A stretch of DNA of 64,000 bases from Thermoleophilia bacterium SCSIO 60948 (GCA_021496505.1 CP053031.1:2720001-2784000); one strand, 5' to 3'; positions 54,467 to 63,261 are shown, numbered from the stretch's first letter. A program made the numbers and translations. Notes: generated from the sequence alone by a model not told the origin.

Positions 54467-55522
54467 TCAGCGCCGCTTGAACACGTAGCGCTTCAGCCTC
54501 GGCTCGCGGTCGACCTGCGGATAGGCCGCCTCGTTGGCCGCCAGCGCGGCTGCCGCCGTCAGCGCGTCGGCGGTCACGGTCGCGGGGTTCGCGCCGGGCT
54601 GGAGCACCTCGGCGCACAGCGCGGGCGTGTCGAGCCGGGACGGGTCGGCGGGACCACGGTGGCGCAGGGCATCGTCGGCGAGCGCGTAGGCGACCGGATC
54701 CATCGTCCCGATCGAGAGGTGGTCGGCCGTGTTGTTCGGGCAGACGTCCTGGGTCGCGACGTTCGTGATCTTGCCCTTGCCGGTGCGGAGCGCCGAGGAG
54801 CCGTTCTCGTCGCCGTTCGGAGTGACGACCGCGTCCGCGGCGGTGTAGATCTCGGTGTAGGAGATGCCCCTGAACGTCTCGGCTCGCGAGTTGAGCGCCG
54901 CGATGAAACGCGAATCGGCCGCCTGCTGAGCGTTCGCCGGCGCGCAGCCGCCACAGTCGCGCTCGGCCTGCGTCGTGCCGTGGTTCGAGCCCGCGAAGCC
55001 GATCACGTCGGCGACCATCTTCCGCGTACCGGGCCAGAAGCGAAGCGGCCAGCGCATCACCATGCCACCCTGCGAGTGGCCCATCGTCGCGATCCGGCGG
55101 TTGGCGAGCGCGTGCGTGCGGCGGATCGCGTAGGTCACGTACTGACCGCGGAGTTGGATGTCACCGAGGTTCGAGTCGCGGCCGCCGGGGTTGCGGTTCT
55201 GCGGTTGGTCGGAGACGCAGAACGGCCGGTCGGTCTGCTCGAACGCGCGCTCGTAGTTCCACGAGAAGTTCTGGTCGGAGTTGACGCCGGTGGCGGCGAG
55301 CAACAGGACGGGCTGCTTGCGCGCGTTGCGGATTCCGATCGAGCATTCGAGGCTCGCCTTGAGCTTGCTCTTCGGGACGGTGAGCTTCGGCCCCGGCTGG
55401 CCGAGCGGGGCGAACGGGCGCGCGGCCGAGGCGGGCCCCGCGGCGAGGAGGCCGGCGAGCGCGAAGGCGAGAATCAACAGGGGAGCGGTGGCCGACGAGC
55501 GGCGGTGACCTCGAGCTGGCAT
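54467..55522 (-). CDS. Secreted lipase related to Candida antarctica lipase B
   Basis: This is a 351-aa exported alpha/beta hydrolase. A basic head and hydrophobic stretch (LLILAFALAGLLAAGPASA) form a signal peptide ending near residue 33. The nucleophile Ser150 lies in GHSQGG, preceded by the TGVNSDQNFSWNYERAF block; the acid is Asp230 in AADAVVTPN, and the base is His268 in TADHLSIGTMDPVAYALADDAL. Spacing (80 and 38 residues) is close to that in CALB (82 and 37), as is the oxyanion-side sequence. The ATG at 55522 gives a proper signal peptide; a longer frame upstream is unlikely. Confidence 0.87.
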   Translation of the reverse strand: MPARGHRRSSATAPLLILAFALAGLLAAGPASAARPFAPLGQPGPKLTVPKSKLKASLECSIGIRNARKQPVLLLAATGVNSDQNFSWNYERAFEQTDRPFCVSDQPQNRNPGGRDSNLGDIQLRGQYVTYAIRRTHALANRRIATMGHSQGGMVMRWPLRFWPGTRKMVADVIGFAGSNHGTTQAERDCGGCAPANAQQAADSRFIAALNSRAETFRGISYTEIYTAADAVVTPNGDENGSSALRTGKGKITNVATQDVCPNNTADHLSIGTMDPVAYALADDALRHRGPADPSRLDTPALCAEVLQPGANPATVTADALTAAAALAANEAAYPQVDREPRLKRYVFKRR

Positions 55523-55611
55523 CGACCAAGCGTCGCAGGCGACCGGTCTCAGCGTCGCAGTCGCGCGCCCGCGGACTAAAGAACGTGTGCCGCGCAACCG
55601 AAAGAGTGGCG

Positions 55612-56871
55612 ATGGCCTGGACGCGAGCCAGAACCCGCCGCCGGGCGACCCACCTCTCGATCGCGATCGCGATCGCTCTCGCGACCTGCGCGGTCCAGCT
55701 GCTCGACCCGGGCAACGCGACCCGGGCCGGCGCCTTCTACACCGTCGCCGTCGCCGTCGCTTCGATGAGCCTCGGCCTGCGCTGGGGGCTGGCGATCGTC
55801 GCGCTCAGCCTCGGACTCGACCTACTGAGCGACCCGCAGAGCTTCGCCGGCGCCGACATGCTCGCGCGCTGGCCGCGGCTCTTCGTCCTGATCGTCGTCG
55901 CGATCACCACGGCGCGGCTCACCGACCGGATCCGCGACGCGCTGCGCGCGTCGCGCCAATCGGAAGAGCGCTTCAGGCGTTCGTTCGAGGACTCCCACAT
56001 CGGGATGGCGATCGTGGCGACGAAGGGTGAGCACGCGGGCGCGATCACCGAGGTCAACCCTGCCCTTGCCGATCTGCTGCGAACGCCCGCCGAGGACCTC
56101 ATCGGCAAGAAGACGATCGCCTCGTTCATCCCCGAAGAGGACGCCCCGGCGATGGCGCGCGAGATGGCGCGGCTTCAGAGCGGCGAGATCCCGGTCCTGC
56201 ATCGCGAGTTCGAGATAGTCGTGCCCGACGGGCACCGCAGATGGGTCAGCTTCACCGCGTCGATGGTGCGAGACGAGGACGGCGATCCGATCTACCGGAT
56301 CTCTCAGATCGAGGACATCGACGCGCGACGTCGCGCCGAGGACAAGCTGCGCTGGCTCGCCGACCACGACGCGCTCACCGATCTTCCCAACCGGCGCCGC
56401 TTCGCGCGCGAGCTCGAGGCCGAGCTCGGGACCCGCAGTCGCGGCGCCGTCGTGATCTGCGACCTCGACGGGTTCAAGCAGGTCAACGACACCCTGGGTC
56501 ACCCCGCCGGGGACCGCGTGCTCGCGCTCGTCTCGGAGCTGCTCAGGACGAGCGTGCGAAGCGGCGACATCGTCGCGCGGGTGGGTGGGGACGAGTTCGG
56601 CGTGCTGCTGCGCCGGGTCGACCCCGACTCGGTCGGACCGCTGGTCGACAAGCTGGTGGCCCAGGTCGACGCGGGCCTCGAGCTCGAACGTACCGCCGAA
56701 GCGCCCCGGGTGACGCTCAGCGCCGGCAGCGCCTGGTTCGACGCCGTCGAGGGGGCCGACCCCGGCGAACTGCTCGACCGGGCCGATCGCGCGATGTACG
56801 TCGTCAAGCAGCGCCACCACCGCAGCCGCGGCGGGGGCCTCGAAGGGTCCGAGGCGGCCGGCGCGCTCTAG
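55612..56871 (+). CDS. Membrane-bound diguanylate cyclase with PAS sensor
   Basis: The protein is about 419 aa. The first ~110 residues hold three or four membrane helices. A PAS domain follows (about 120-240: RFRRSFEDSHIGMAIV, VNPALADLLRTP), then a GGDEF domain (about 250-400) with the intact active site GGDEFG and DHDALTDLPNRRRF at its start. No EAL domain or clear RxxD inhibition site is evident. It should make cyclic di-GMP in response to a ligand or redox change sensed by PAS. ATG at 55612 is preferred (AAGAG upstream), but GTGs at 55585 and 55606 are possible. Confidence 0.87.
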   Translation: MAWTRARTRRRATHLSIAIAIALATCAVQLLDPGNATRAGAFYTVAVAVASMSLGLRWGLAIVALSLGLDLLSDPQSFAGADMLARWPRLFVLIVVAITTARLTDRIRDALRASRQSEERFRRSFEDSHIGMAIVATKGEHAGAITEVNPALADLLRTPAEDLIGKKTIASFIPEEDAPAMAREMARLQSGEIPVLHREFEIVVPDGHRRWVSFTASMVRDEDGDPIYRISQIEDIDARRRAEDKLRWLADHDALTDLPNRRRFARELEAELGTRSRGAVVICDLDGFKQVNDTLGHPAGDRVLALVSELLRTSVRSGDIVARVGGDEFGVLLRRVDPDSVGPLVDKLVAQVDAGLELERTAEAPRVTLSAGSAWFDAVEGADPGELLDRADRAMYVVKQRHHRSRGGGLEGSEAAGAL

Positions 56872-56889
56872 CCGGCGCCCGCCGGTCGG

Positions 56890-57348
56890 TCAGTCGCGCG
56901 GTGTCGCGGCGTCGAGGCTCTCGGCGAGGCGCATCAGCGTCTTGCGCAGTTCGAGCCGCTGCTCGTAATCGAGTCCCATCGAGCGCCCGACCTCCTCGGG
57001 GACATGCTCGGCGCGTCGCTGCAGCTCGATCCCTCGGTCGGTCGCCTCGACGAGGACCGACCGCTCGTCCTCCGGCGCGCGACGGCGGCTGACGATCCCG
57101 GCGCCCTCGAGGCGCTTGACCAGCGGCGAGATGGTCCCCGAGTCGAGTTGGAGCTGTTCGCCGAGCTCGCCGATGGTCGTCGCGCCGCGCTCCCAGAGCA
57201 CGAGCATCACCAGGTACTGGGGATAGGTCAGCCCGAGCGGGTCGAGAAGCGAGCGGTAGCGACCGGTGGCCGCGCGAGAAGCCGCGTACAGAGCGAAGCA
57301 GAGCTGCTCGCTCAGCCCCATTCCGTTCGATTTGACAGCGCCTTCCAT
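56890..57348 (-). CDS. ohrR: MarR family regulator, OhrR-like
   Basis: This is a 152-aa winged-helix repressor. The sensing Cys17 lies in LSEQLCFALYAASRA, and YPQYLVMLVLWERG plus LDSGTISPLVKRLEGAG match OhrR, which responds to organic hydroperoxides by Cys oxidation. The wing RRRAPEDERSV is conserved. The usual target gene ohr is not next to it in this window. The ATG follows TACGTT by 6 nt. Confidence 0.85.
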   Translation of the reverse strand: MEGAVKSNGMGLSEQLCFALYAASRAATGRYRSLLDPLGLTYPQYLVMLVLWERGATTIGELGEQLQLDSGTISPLVKRLEGAGIVSRRRAPEDERSVLVEATDRGIELQRRAEHVPEEVGRSMGLDYEQRLELRKTLMRLAESLDAATPRD

Positions 57349-57354
57349 CTGGAG

Positions 57355-57360
57355 AACGTA
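57355..57360 (-). promoter_or_regulatory. Leaderless-type -10 box (TACGTT) for ohrR
   Basis: On the minus strand TACGTT is followed by 6 nt and the ATG at 57348. Confidence 0.45.
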
Positions 57361-57404
57361 CCTCGTTTCCCCTAATTCGGGTCGCTATTCGTACAACCCG
57401 GGCT

Positions 57405-57845
57405 TCAGCCTTCGTCGACGGTCGCGAGCGCCGTGTCGAGCCGCGCGACCTCGTCGGCGGTCGGCGAATCGACTAGTAGGACGACGTTGGCCGTCAGATA
57501 GCAACGGATCGTGATCGCGGTGTCGCAGCGCTCGTACTGCTCGCCCGCGGCCTCCGCGCTCGGGCTCACGATCAGCGAAGCCGCCCCGTGGGCGAGGTCG
57601 CTGCCGGGGGCGATCGAGTCGGCGCCGACCGCATCGGTGAAGCCGACCGTGTGAATCTCGGTCTCCGCCTCGCTCGACGCGAGCCGGGGGCCGAGCTCGA
57701 TCCCCGCGCCGGCCTCGTTCGCAACCGCGACGAACGCGTCCGCCGACAGCAGCGACTCGGGCTCGGGGCGCAGAACGAGCGTCGCCGCGGCGGCCAGCGC
57801 CGCCGCGGCGATCGCGACCGCGAACGCGCGGCCCAGCCGGTTCAC
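57405..57845 (-). CDS. Membrane-anchored or secreted 146-aa protein of unknown function
   Basis: The N-terminus is a basic residue pair followed by a long Ala-rich hydrophobic helix (RAFAVAIAAAALAAAATLVL), so the protein is anchored or exported. The mature part of about 110 residues is acidic and Ala-rich with two Cys (ERCDTAITIRCYL). No known family is evident. The GTG at 57845 overlaps the stop of the M23 peptidase gene (GTGA), so the two are translated together and may act together in the envelope. Confidence 0.72.
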   Translation of the reverse strand: MNRLGRAFAVAIAAAALAAAATLVLRPEPESLLSADAFVAVANEAGAGIELGPRLASSEAETEIHTVGFTDAVGADSIAPGSDLAHGAASLIVSPSAEAAGEQYERCDTAITIRCYLTANVVLLVDSPTADEVARLDTALATVDEG

Positions 57846-58753
57846 CCCTCTCCCCCCTCGAGCGAGCGGCCCGTCGCGATCGTGCCGACCGCCGGGTCGA
57901 GGTAGCGAGCCGGGTCGACCGTCGGTGCCGAGGGGGCCGATCCGGCGCGGACCTGGAAGTGGGTGTGCGGCCGCAGACACGGGCCGGTGCATCCCACCCG
58001 GCCGATCGTCTGCCCCGCCTCGACCGTGTCGCCGATGGCGACGTCGATCGCGCTCTGGTTGCCGAAGCAGCTCGTCAGCTCCTCCGCGCCGGCGAGCGGC
58101 GGGTCGAAGCGGTGGGCGACGCAGCTGTACTCGCCGTAGATCGGATTCGGCCCGGCGCCGACCACGACGCCGTCGGCCGGAGCGACGATCGGCTCGCCCT
58201 CGGCGGCCGCGATGTCGATCCCGTCGTGAAGGACGCCGAAGCGGTCTCCGAAGGCCGAGAGCACCGGCCCCTCGACCGGCACCGAGAGCGGTCCCTTCGA
58301 CGCCGGCACCCGCTCCCCCGCGCGAGCCCCGAGCCGCGAGGCGAGCTCGAGCGCGCGGTCCGGGTCCGGGAGCGTTCCGCGCGCCGCGATCGCCTCGGCG
58401 TATCGCTCCGGAGCGCCCGCCGATTCGAGCGCGTAGGCGAGACCGGGGATCCGCTGCTCCGCGGGGATCGTCGAGGCGGCACCGGCGGTTTCGAGCTGGT
58501 CGACCGCGGCGAGGATCGTCCAGTCGAGACCGAGGCCGTCGGCCGTCGAGCGCAGGAGCTCGAGCTCGTCGGCCGGGATCGTCCGCTCGGCCAGCGCGCT
58601 CGGCTCGGTCTCGGGCGCCGCCTCGAGCTCCGCGGCCGGGGCGGGAGCGGCCTCGAGCGCCGGCGGGTCGGGTGTTGTGAGCGCGAGCGTGATCAGAACT
58701 CCCGCCAGCGCCCCGGCGAGTGCCGGCAAGACCCAGTCGACGAGCGCCCGCAT
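57842..58753 (-). CDS. M23 (LytM-type) peptidase
   Basis: This is a 303-aa envelope protein. One membrane helix at residues about 5-27 is followed by a Pro/Ala/Glu linker and a helical region. The LytM domain (about 165-290) has HDGIDIAA as the first zinc site, and HTHFQVRAG supplies the HxH pair. The zinc set therefore looks complete, and peptidoglycan cross-bridge cleavage is likely. The ATG at 58753 is chosen because TAGCTT lies exactly 7 nt upstream. It is coupled to the 146-aa protein gene downstream. Confidence 0.85.
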   Translation of the reverse strand: MRALVDWVLPALAGALAGVLITLALTTPDPPALEAAPAPAAELEAAPETEPSALAERTIPADELELLRSTADGLGLDWTILAAVDQLETAGAASTIPAEQRIPGLAYALESAGAPERYAEAIAARGTLPDPDRALELASRLGARAGERVPASKGPLSVPVEGPVLSAFGDRFGVLHDGIDIAAAEGEPIVAPADGVVVGAGPNPIYGEYSCVAHRFDPPLAGAEELTSCFGNQSAIDVAIGDTVEAGQTIGRVGCTGPCLRPHTHFQVRAGSAPSAPTVDPARYLDPAVGTIATGRSLEGGEG

Positions 58754-58760
58754 CGTGGGC

Positions 58761-58766
58761 AAGCTA
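58761..58766 (-). promoter_or_regulatory. Leaderless-type -10 box (TAGCTT) for the M23 gene
   Basis: On the minus strand TAGCTT is followed by 7 nt and the ATG at 58753. Confidence 0.5.
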
Positions 58767-58797
58767 GCGGTCGAGCTCGCCCTCCGGGCGCGGCCGA

Positions 58798-59844
58798 TCA
58801 GCCCCCGAGCTCGTCGGGCTCCTGCTCGAGCTCGATCCCGAAGCGCTCCCGGACCCGGTCTCGGATCTCGCCGCGAAACGCGTCGAGGCCGGCGTACGTG
58901 GCGGTGCCGTCGTTCACCAGGACGAGCGCGTTCGCATCCCAGGTCCGCATCCCGTGGGCGGCGTGGCCGCGCATCCCGGCCGCCTCGATCAACCAGCCCG
59001 CCGCGAGCTTCTCGGTCCCGTCGGGCTGCGGGTAGTGGGGCGGCTCGGCCGGTGCGGCCGCGGCGCGGACCCGGTCGAGCAGCTCCGTGCCGACGACCGG
59101 GTTCTTGAAGAACGAGCCGCTGTTGGCGACCCGAGTCGGGTCGGGAAGCTTCGTGGCGCGGACGGCGATCACCGCGTCGCGGACCTCGGCGAGGCTCGGT
59201 GCCTCGATCCCGCGGCGCTCGAGCTCGGCCGCGAGCGAGGCGTAGAACGGCGGCCGCGGGTCGCGCCGGGACAGCCTCAGCGTGACCGCCGTGACGATGT
59301 GGCGTCGCGTCTCGACGCGCTTGAAGATGCTCGTCCTGTAGCCGAATCCGCAGGCCTCCGGACTCAGGAGGACGAGATCGCCGGAGAGCAGGTCGAGGGC
59401 CTCGACCGCGACGACGGTCTCCGCGAGCTCCTGCCCGTAGGCGCCGATGTTCTGAACCGGAGCGGCTCCCATCGTGCCCGGGATCGCGGACATCGCCTCG
59501 ATCCCCTGGAGGCCGCGCTCGACGGCGAGGGCGCAGATGTCGTCCCAGATCTCGCCGGCCCCGACGCGCAGCTCGGCGCCGCGCGAATCCTCGGCCAACA
59601 CCTCGACGCCGCGGATCCGGTTGAGGATGACGAGGCCCTCGAAGCCGATGTCGGCGGCGATCACGTTGCTGCCAGAGCCGAGGACGATCAGCTCGAGTCC
59701 GCGCGAGGTCGCGACCTCGACGGCCTGCCCGAGCTGCCTGGCGTCGTGGACCTCGGTGACGAGCGTCGCGGGGCCGCCGAGCCGCATCGTCGTCAGCTCC
59801 GAAAGGGGGACGTCGCGGCGCAGCTCGAGGTCCGGCGGGCTCAT
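58798..59844 (-). CDS. murB: UDP-N-acetylenolpyruvoylglucosamine reductase
   Basis: This is a 348-aa cytoplasmic FAD enzyme that reduces the enolpyruvyl group to lactyl in UDP-MurNAc synthesis. The N-terminal FAD part has TTMRLGGPA and VLGSGSNVIAADIGFEGLVI, then GLQGIEAMSAIPGTMGAAPVQNIGAYGQE. The catalytic Ser is in ANSGSFFKNPVV, and the last part has LAAGWLIEAAGMRG. The extra loop and domain between (GYRTSIFKRVETRRHIVTAV) place it with type I MurB. It lies in a run of envelope genes on the same strand. Confidence 0.95.
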   Translation of the reverse strand: MSPPDLELRRDVPLSELTTMRLGGPATLVTEVHDARQLGQAVEVATSRGLELIVLGSGSNVIAADIGFEGLVILNRIRGVEVLAEDSRGAELRVGAGEIWDDICALAVERGLQGIEAMSAIPGTMGAAPVQNIGAYGQELAETVVAVEALDLLSGDLVLLSPEACGFGYRTSIFKRVETRRHIVTAVTLRLSRRDPRPPFYASLAAELERRGIEAPSLAEVRDAVIAVRATKLPDPTRVANSGSFFKNPVVGTELLDRVRAAAAPAEPPHYPQPDGTEKLAAGWLIEAAGMRGHAAHGMRTWDANALVLVNDGTATYAGLDAFRGEIRDRVRERFGIELEQEPDELGG

Positions 59845-59889
59845 CGACGCGTCAGCTTCGCAGGCCGCGGCGGCGGCGAGCGCCCGGCG

Positions 59890-60891
59890 TCAGGCCGAGC
59901 GCCCGGCGAGCACCTCTTCGGCGACCTCGCTCTCGTCGGCGCGCTCGCCGACCGTTCCGACGACGGGGATGTCGCGCTCCTCGGCGAGCTCGGTCAGCGC
60001 CCGCTGCATCTCGGAGACGATCGAGTCGTAGACCTTCTCGCGATCGGGGTCGGCGCCGAACTCGGTCTCGAGGTGGATCGGCGGAAGCACCTGGATCGTG
60101 ATCTGGGCCGGCAGCGGGATCCGCAGCGGCAGGTCGAGGACCGTGATCCCCCACGGCGGCGCGACCTGCACGGGCAGGACCTTGAGGCGCAGCATCTTGT
60201 CGAGCCCGAGCGCCTTCGAGGCGCGCTCGCCGCGGGTCAGGAACAGGGCGGTCTCCTGACCCCCGATCGCGACGACCGGGACGATCGGCGCACCGGCCTC
60301 GAGCGCGATGTCGATGAACCCGCGGCGACCGCCGAAGTCGACCTCGTCGGATTGCCAGCTCGGGCGGTAGGTCTCCCAGTCGCCGCCGGGATAGACGAGC
60401 ACCGCCGCTCCCTCGGCCAGCGCGCGACGGGCGTTGTCGGGGGCGGCCGGGATCATCCCGTATTTGCGAAGTCCCGCGAGCCCCGGAATCCGGAACAGCA
60501 TGTCGTGGGCGAGCTGGTGGAAGCGGCGCCGGGTGCCGAAGAACTTCGCGAACTCGTAGCCGAAGACGAACGTGTCGGCGATCAGGCTGCCGCCCGAGTG
60601 GTTGCCGACGAGCAGCACCGGGCCGGTCGCCGGGATCTGCTCGATACCTCGGACGTGAGGCCGGAAGTAGGCGCGGGTGAGAGCGCGGTAGCTCGCGAGG
60701 GTCTGCTCGATGAACTCCGGGTCGCGCTCATCGAGCGGGTTGTCCGAGCGCTCGGAACCCGGGGTGAAGTCGTGCGCGAACGCGGCCGCGCTGGCGCGCG
60801 TCGCGCTGATCGCGCTCGAGGCCGCATCCACTCCGCGGGTGGCGATCGCCGCGCCGATCTCCCCGACCTCGCCGAACATGCCCGCGATCAT
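59890..60891 (-). CDS. Lysophospholipid-type acyltransferase (LPLAT superfamily)
   Basis: This is a 333-aa protein. The HX4D motif appears as NHSGGSLIAD near residue 97, and AVLVYPGGDWETYRP supplies the acceptor-binding FPEG-like block. This NHSGG/YPGG pattern is typical of the DGAT-like or phospholipid acyltransferase branch found in actinobacteria. The first ~60 residues are an extra helical part. No strong membrane helix is obvious, so peripheral membrane binding is likely. The acceptor is unknown. Confidence 0.85.
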   Translation of the reverse strand: MIAGMFGEVGEIGAAIATRGVDAASSAISATRASAAAFAHDFTPGSERSDNPLDERDPEFIEQTLASYRALTRAYFRPHVRGIEQIPATGPVLLVGNHSGGSLIADTFVFGYEFAKFFGTRRRFHQLAHDMLFRIPGLAGLRKYGMIPAAPDNARRALAEGAAVLVYPGGDWETYRPSWQSDEVDFGGRRGFIDIALEAGAPIVPVVAIGGQETALFLTRGERASKALGLDKMLRLKVLPVQVAPPWGITVLDLPLRIPLPAQITIQVLPPIHLETEFGADPDREKVYDSIVSEMQRALTELAEERDIPVVGTVGERADESEVAEEVLAGRSA

Positions 60892-60951
60892 CCCAGCTTC
60901 CCTACCCGCGCGTGACGCTCGTTCACCCGCGGGCTCGCGAGGTACGGGGCG

Positions 60952-61782
60952 CTACTGCTCGATCACGACCTCCGCTCCGAGCGGCAGCGCGTCGATCATC
61001 GCGTGGAGATCGTCCGCCGTCGCGTGCGGGCAGCCGTTCGAGGTCGCGCCGCCGGCCGTGTTCTCCGGTGAGCCGTGGATCGCGATCCGGTTGCCGCCCG
61101 ACCAGTCAGCGGGGACGTTGGGCTGGATCGCCGCGACCGCGATCGCGCAGCAACCGTAGATGGGGTCGATCCCACTCGTCAGCTCGTCGGTGACCGAGAA
61201 GGTGCCGATCGGCGTGGTCGAGTCCGGAGCGCCGATCGTGACCGTGAACGAGCGTTCGACCCTCGTGCCGTCGAGGATCTGGGCGCGCTGCTCGGAGAGG
61301 TCGATGTGGATCGACATCGAGGTCGTCGAGGTGCCGACCTTCGCGTCGTCGAGGCGGATCCAGGCGAGCTCGCCGTTGGCGACGAAGTGGGTCGGCACCC
61401 CGACCCAGTCGCCCTTGCGCTCGATCACCGAGTAGGCGGTCTCCGAGCCGAACTCGGTCACCGAGTCGACGGTCGTGATCACGGATCCGCCCGGCGCGTC
61501 GCGGAGCTCGACCGACTGGCCGTCGCGGACCCAGACGATCTCGTGGCGCGACGCCTCGCGGCGGGCGGCGCGACGGGCGGCGCGGCGCTTGCGCTCTGCC
61601 GCGGCGCGAGCGGCGATCCGCTTCGCCGCCGGCGCCGGGTTGAGATCCGCGGTCGTCGTGATCGGGGCCACGACACCCTCGGCGGCCTGAGCCGGCTGGG
61701 GACCGCGGTTCGGGCCGAAGTTGACGAGCAGCGCCGCGACGGCGAGGACGACGATCAGGCCGGTGGTGAAGAAGCGCCTCAC
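60952..61782 (-). CDS. L,D-transpeptidase (YkuD domain)
   Basis: This is a 276-aa exported protein. The N-terminal hydrophobic helix (TTGLIVVLAVAALLV) is a signal or anchor, followed by an Arg/Ala-rich charged stretch. A small SH3-like segment spans about 82-140, and the YkuD catalytic domain spans about 145-275. The catalytic site is IHGSPENTAGGATSNGC, with His, Ser and the nucleophilic Cys in the family order. It would form 3-3 cross-links in peptidoglycan or attach proteins to it. The GTG start is at 61782. Confidence 0.88.
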   Translation of the reverse strand: MRRFFTTGLIVVLAVAALLVNFGPNRGPQPAQAAEGVVAPITTTADLNPAPAAKRIAARAAAERKRRAARRAARREASRHEIVWVRDGQSVELRDAPGGSVITTVDSVTEFGSETAYSVIERKGDWVGVPTHFVANGELAWIRLDDAKVGTSTTSMSIHIDLSEQRAQILDGTRVERSFTVTIGAPDSTTPIGTFSVTDELTSGIDPIYGCCAIAVAAIQPNVPADWSGGNRIAIHGSPENTAGGATSNGCPHATADDLHAMIDALPLGAEVVIEQ

Positions 61783-61867
61783 ACCACGGCCTTCGTGCGG
61801 CCGCGCGTGGGCGCTTAGCGATCTACGTCATTCGTCCAGGCGGCTTGACCGGCTGTGGAGAGAGTCG

Positions 61868-62294
61868 CTACGCGCGCTGGTCCACGAGATCGAGACCCTT
61901 GCGCACGTTGCGCTCGATCCCCTTCGCGACGACCTTCTCGAGCCCCGGGACGACGGCGCCCTCGAAGCTGATCTCGTAGCGCATGTGGGTGCCGGTCCCC
62001 GACGGGCTCAGCAGGATCTCGCCGCGGTGGCCCCTTGACCGCGGTGCGGTTGGTGATCCGGTAGCGGATCACCGAGTCCGGCTCGCACTCCGTCACCGTC
62101 TCGACGATCGGCGGCAGCGGCCCGATCCGCAGCTCGCGCTGCGACCCGACACCGTTGCGCGAGGACTCGCCGTCGCGAAGCCGCTTGATCTTCGCGCCGA
62201 AGAGCGGGCCGAGGTTCTCGTGCTCGGACATGAACGCGAACACGCGCTCCGGCGGCTTGGAGAAGTCTCGCTCGATCAGGACCCTGGCGCTCAC
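61868..62294 (-). pseudogene. SRPBCC (polyketide cyclase/dehydrase-like) gene with a frameshift
   Basis: Read from the GTG at 62294 the protein starts VSARVLIERDFSKPPERVFAFM and continues to RYRITNRTAVKG, a typical START/SRPBCC beginning. After about 62028-62036 (around GGCCCCTT on the plus strand) the frame is lost. The next frame continues the domain with HRGEILLSPSGTGTHMRYEIS and EKVVAKGIERNVRKGLDLV and stops at 61868. The coding length is one base too long (427 nt). The result would be about 141 aa. A real frameshift or a one-base sequencing error in the C/G run are both possible. Confidence 0.7.
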
Positions 62295-62379
62295 GGACGG
62301 GCATCCAACCACGCCGAGGGGGCGAGGCGCGCCGCGCCCCCTCGGCGGCCCCCTCCGGGGAGGATCGGCCGGTCCGCCG

Positions 62380-63183
62380 TCAGATCGATGCCGCTGCGGC
62401 GCGCAGAGCCTCGGCGGTCTGAGAGTCGGCCGGCAGGAACGCCTCGATCGAGAGCTCGGCGGCGGTGACGTCGAGAGCCGTCCCGAACGTTGCGACCGTG
62501 CTGAGGAAGCTGAGCTCGCCGCCGCTGCCGTCCGAGATCCGCAGCGGGACCGCGACACGCTCCCCGGTCGGGCCGATCAGCTGGTCCTCGCCGATGACCG
62601 GGAACCCGAGCGCCTCGTCGAGCAGGTCGCCCAGCATCGCGTCGCCGGAGACCGCGAACTCGCGCCGAAGCCGGTCGATCAGGTGCGCGCGCCACTCTGC
62701 GAGGTTGACGATCCGCGGGGCGAGGCCGTCGGGATGCAGGCTGATCCTGACCACGTTGGGCGGCGCTTCGAGCAGATCCGGGTCGACGCCCGCGGTCAGC
62801 AACCCGATCGCCGAGTTCGCCGCGACGAGGTTCCAGCCGCGATCGATCGCGAGCGCCGGGAAGGGCTCGTGCGCCTTCAGGATCGAGTCGAGCGCGGCGC
62901 GGATCGGCTCCATCTCCGGCGAGTGGAGGTCGCGCTCGCCGAAGCTCGGTGCATGCCCGGCGGCGACGAGGATCTGATCGCGCTCGCGGAGCGGCACGTC
63001 GAGGCGTTCGCAGAGCCGGAGCACCAGATCGGGACTCGGCGTCGCCCGGCCGGTCTCGCAGAACGAGAGGTGGCGCGCCGAGGTCGCGGCGTCGAGCGCG
63101 AGCTCCATCTGCGAGAGCCCGCGACGCCGGCGCCACTCGCGAAGCAGCGTTCCCGCCCTGTCGTTCTTCGCCGCGACGGCCAC
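62380..63183 (-). CDS. XRE family transcription regulator with MmyB-like ligand domain
   Basis: This is a 267-aa protein. An N-terminal helix-turn-helix (LLREWRRRRGLSQMELALDAATSARHLSFCETGRATPS) is followed by an MmyB-like sensor domain from about residue 90 (PFPALAIDRGWNLVAANSAIGLL, then LAEWRAHLIDRLRREFAVSGD). Such regulators bind small molecules, often fatty acids or related ligands. The GTG at 63183 follows TACGGT by 6 nt. It is divergent from the homocysteine S-methyltransferase-like gene, a plausible target. Confidence 0.9.
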   Translation of the reverse strand: MAVAAKNDRAGTLLREWRRRRGLSQMELALDAATSARHLSFCETGRATPSPDLVLRLCERLDVPLRERDQILVAAGHAPSFGERDLHSPEMEPIRAALDSILKAHEPFPALAIDRGWNLVAANSAIGLLTAGVDPDLLEAPPNVVRISLHPDGLAPRIVNLAEWRAHLIDRLRREFAVSGDAMLGDLLDEALGFPVIGEDQLIGPTGERVAVPLRISDGSGGELSFLSTVATFGTALDVTAAELSIEAFLPADSQTAEALRAAAASI

Positions 63184-63189
63184 GGCGGC

Positions 63190-63195
63190 ACCGTA
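63190..63195 (-). promoter_or_regulatory. Leaderless-type -10 box (TACGGT) for the XRE regulator
   Basis: On the minus strand TACGGT is followed by 6 nt and the GTG at 63183. Confidence 0.5.
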
Positions 63196-63261
63196 TCCGG
63201 GCCGCCGTGGCTCGGGCGAGCGGGCGCGCCGGCCGCGAGCCCGCGGCGACCGGCCTCGGGG

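Noticed and set aside
56873-56886. Hairpin CCGGC/GCCGG after the GGDEF gene
   Set aside because: Only 5 bp with a 4-nt GC-rich loop, common by chance at this GC content.
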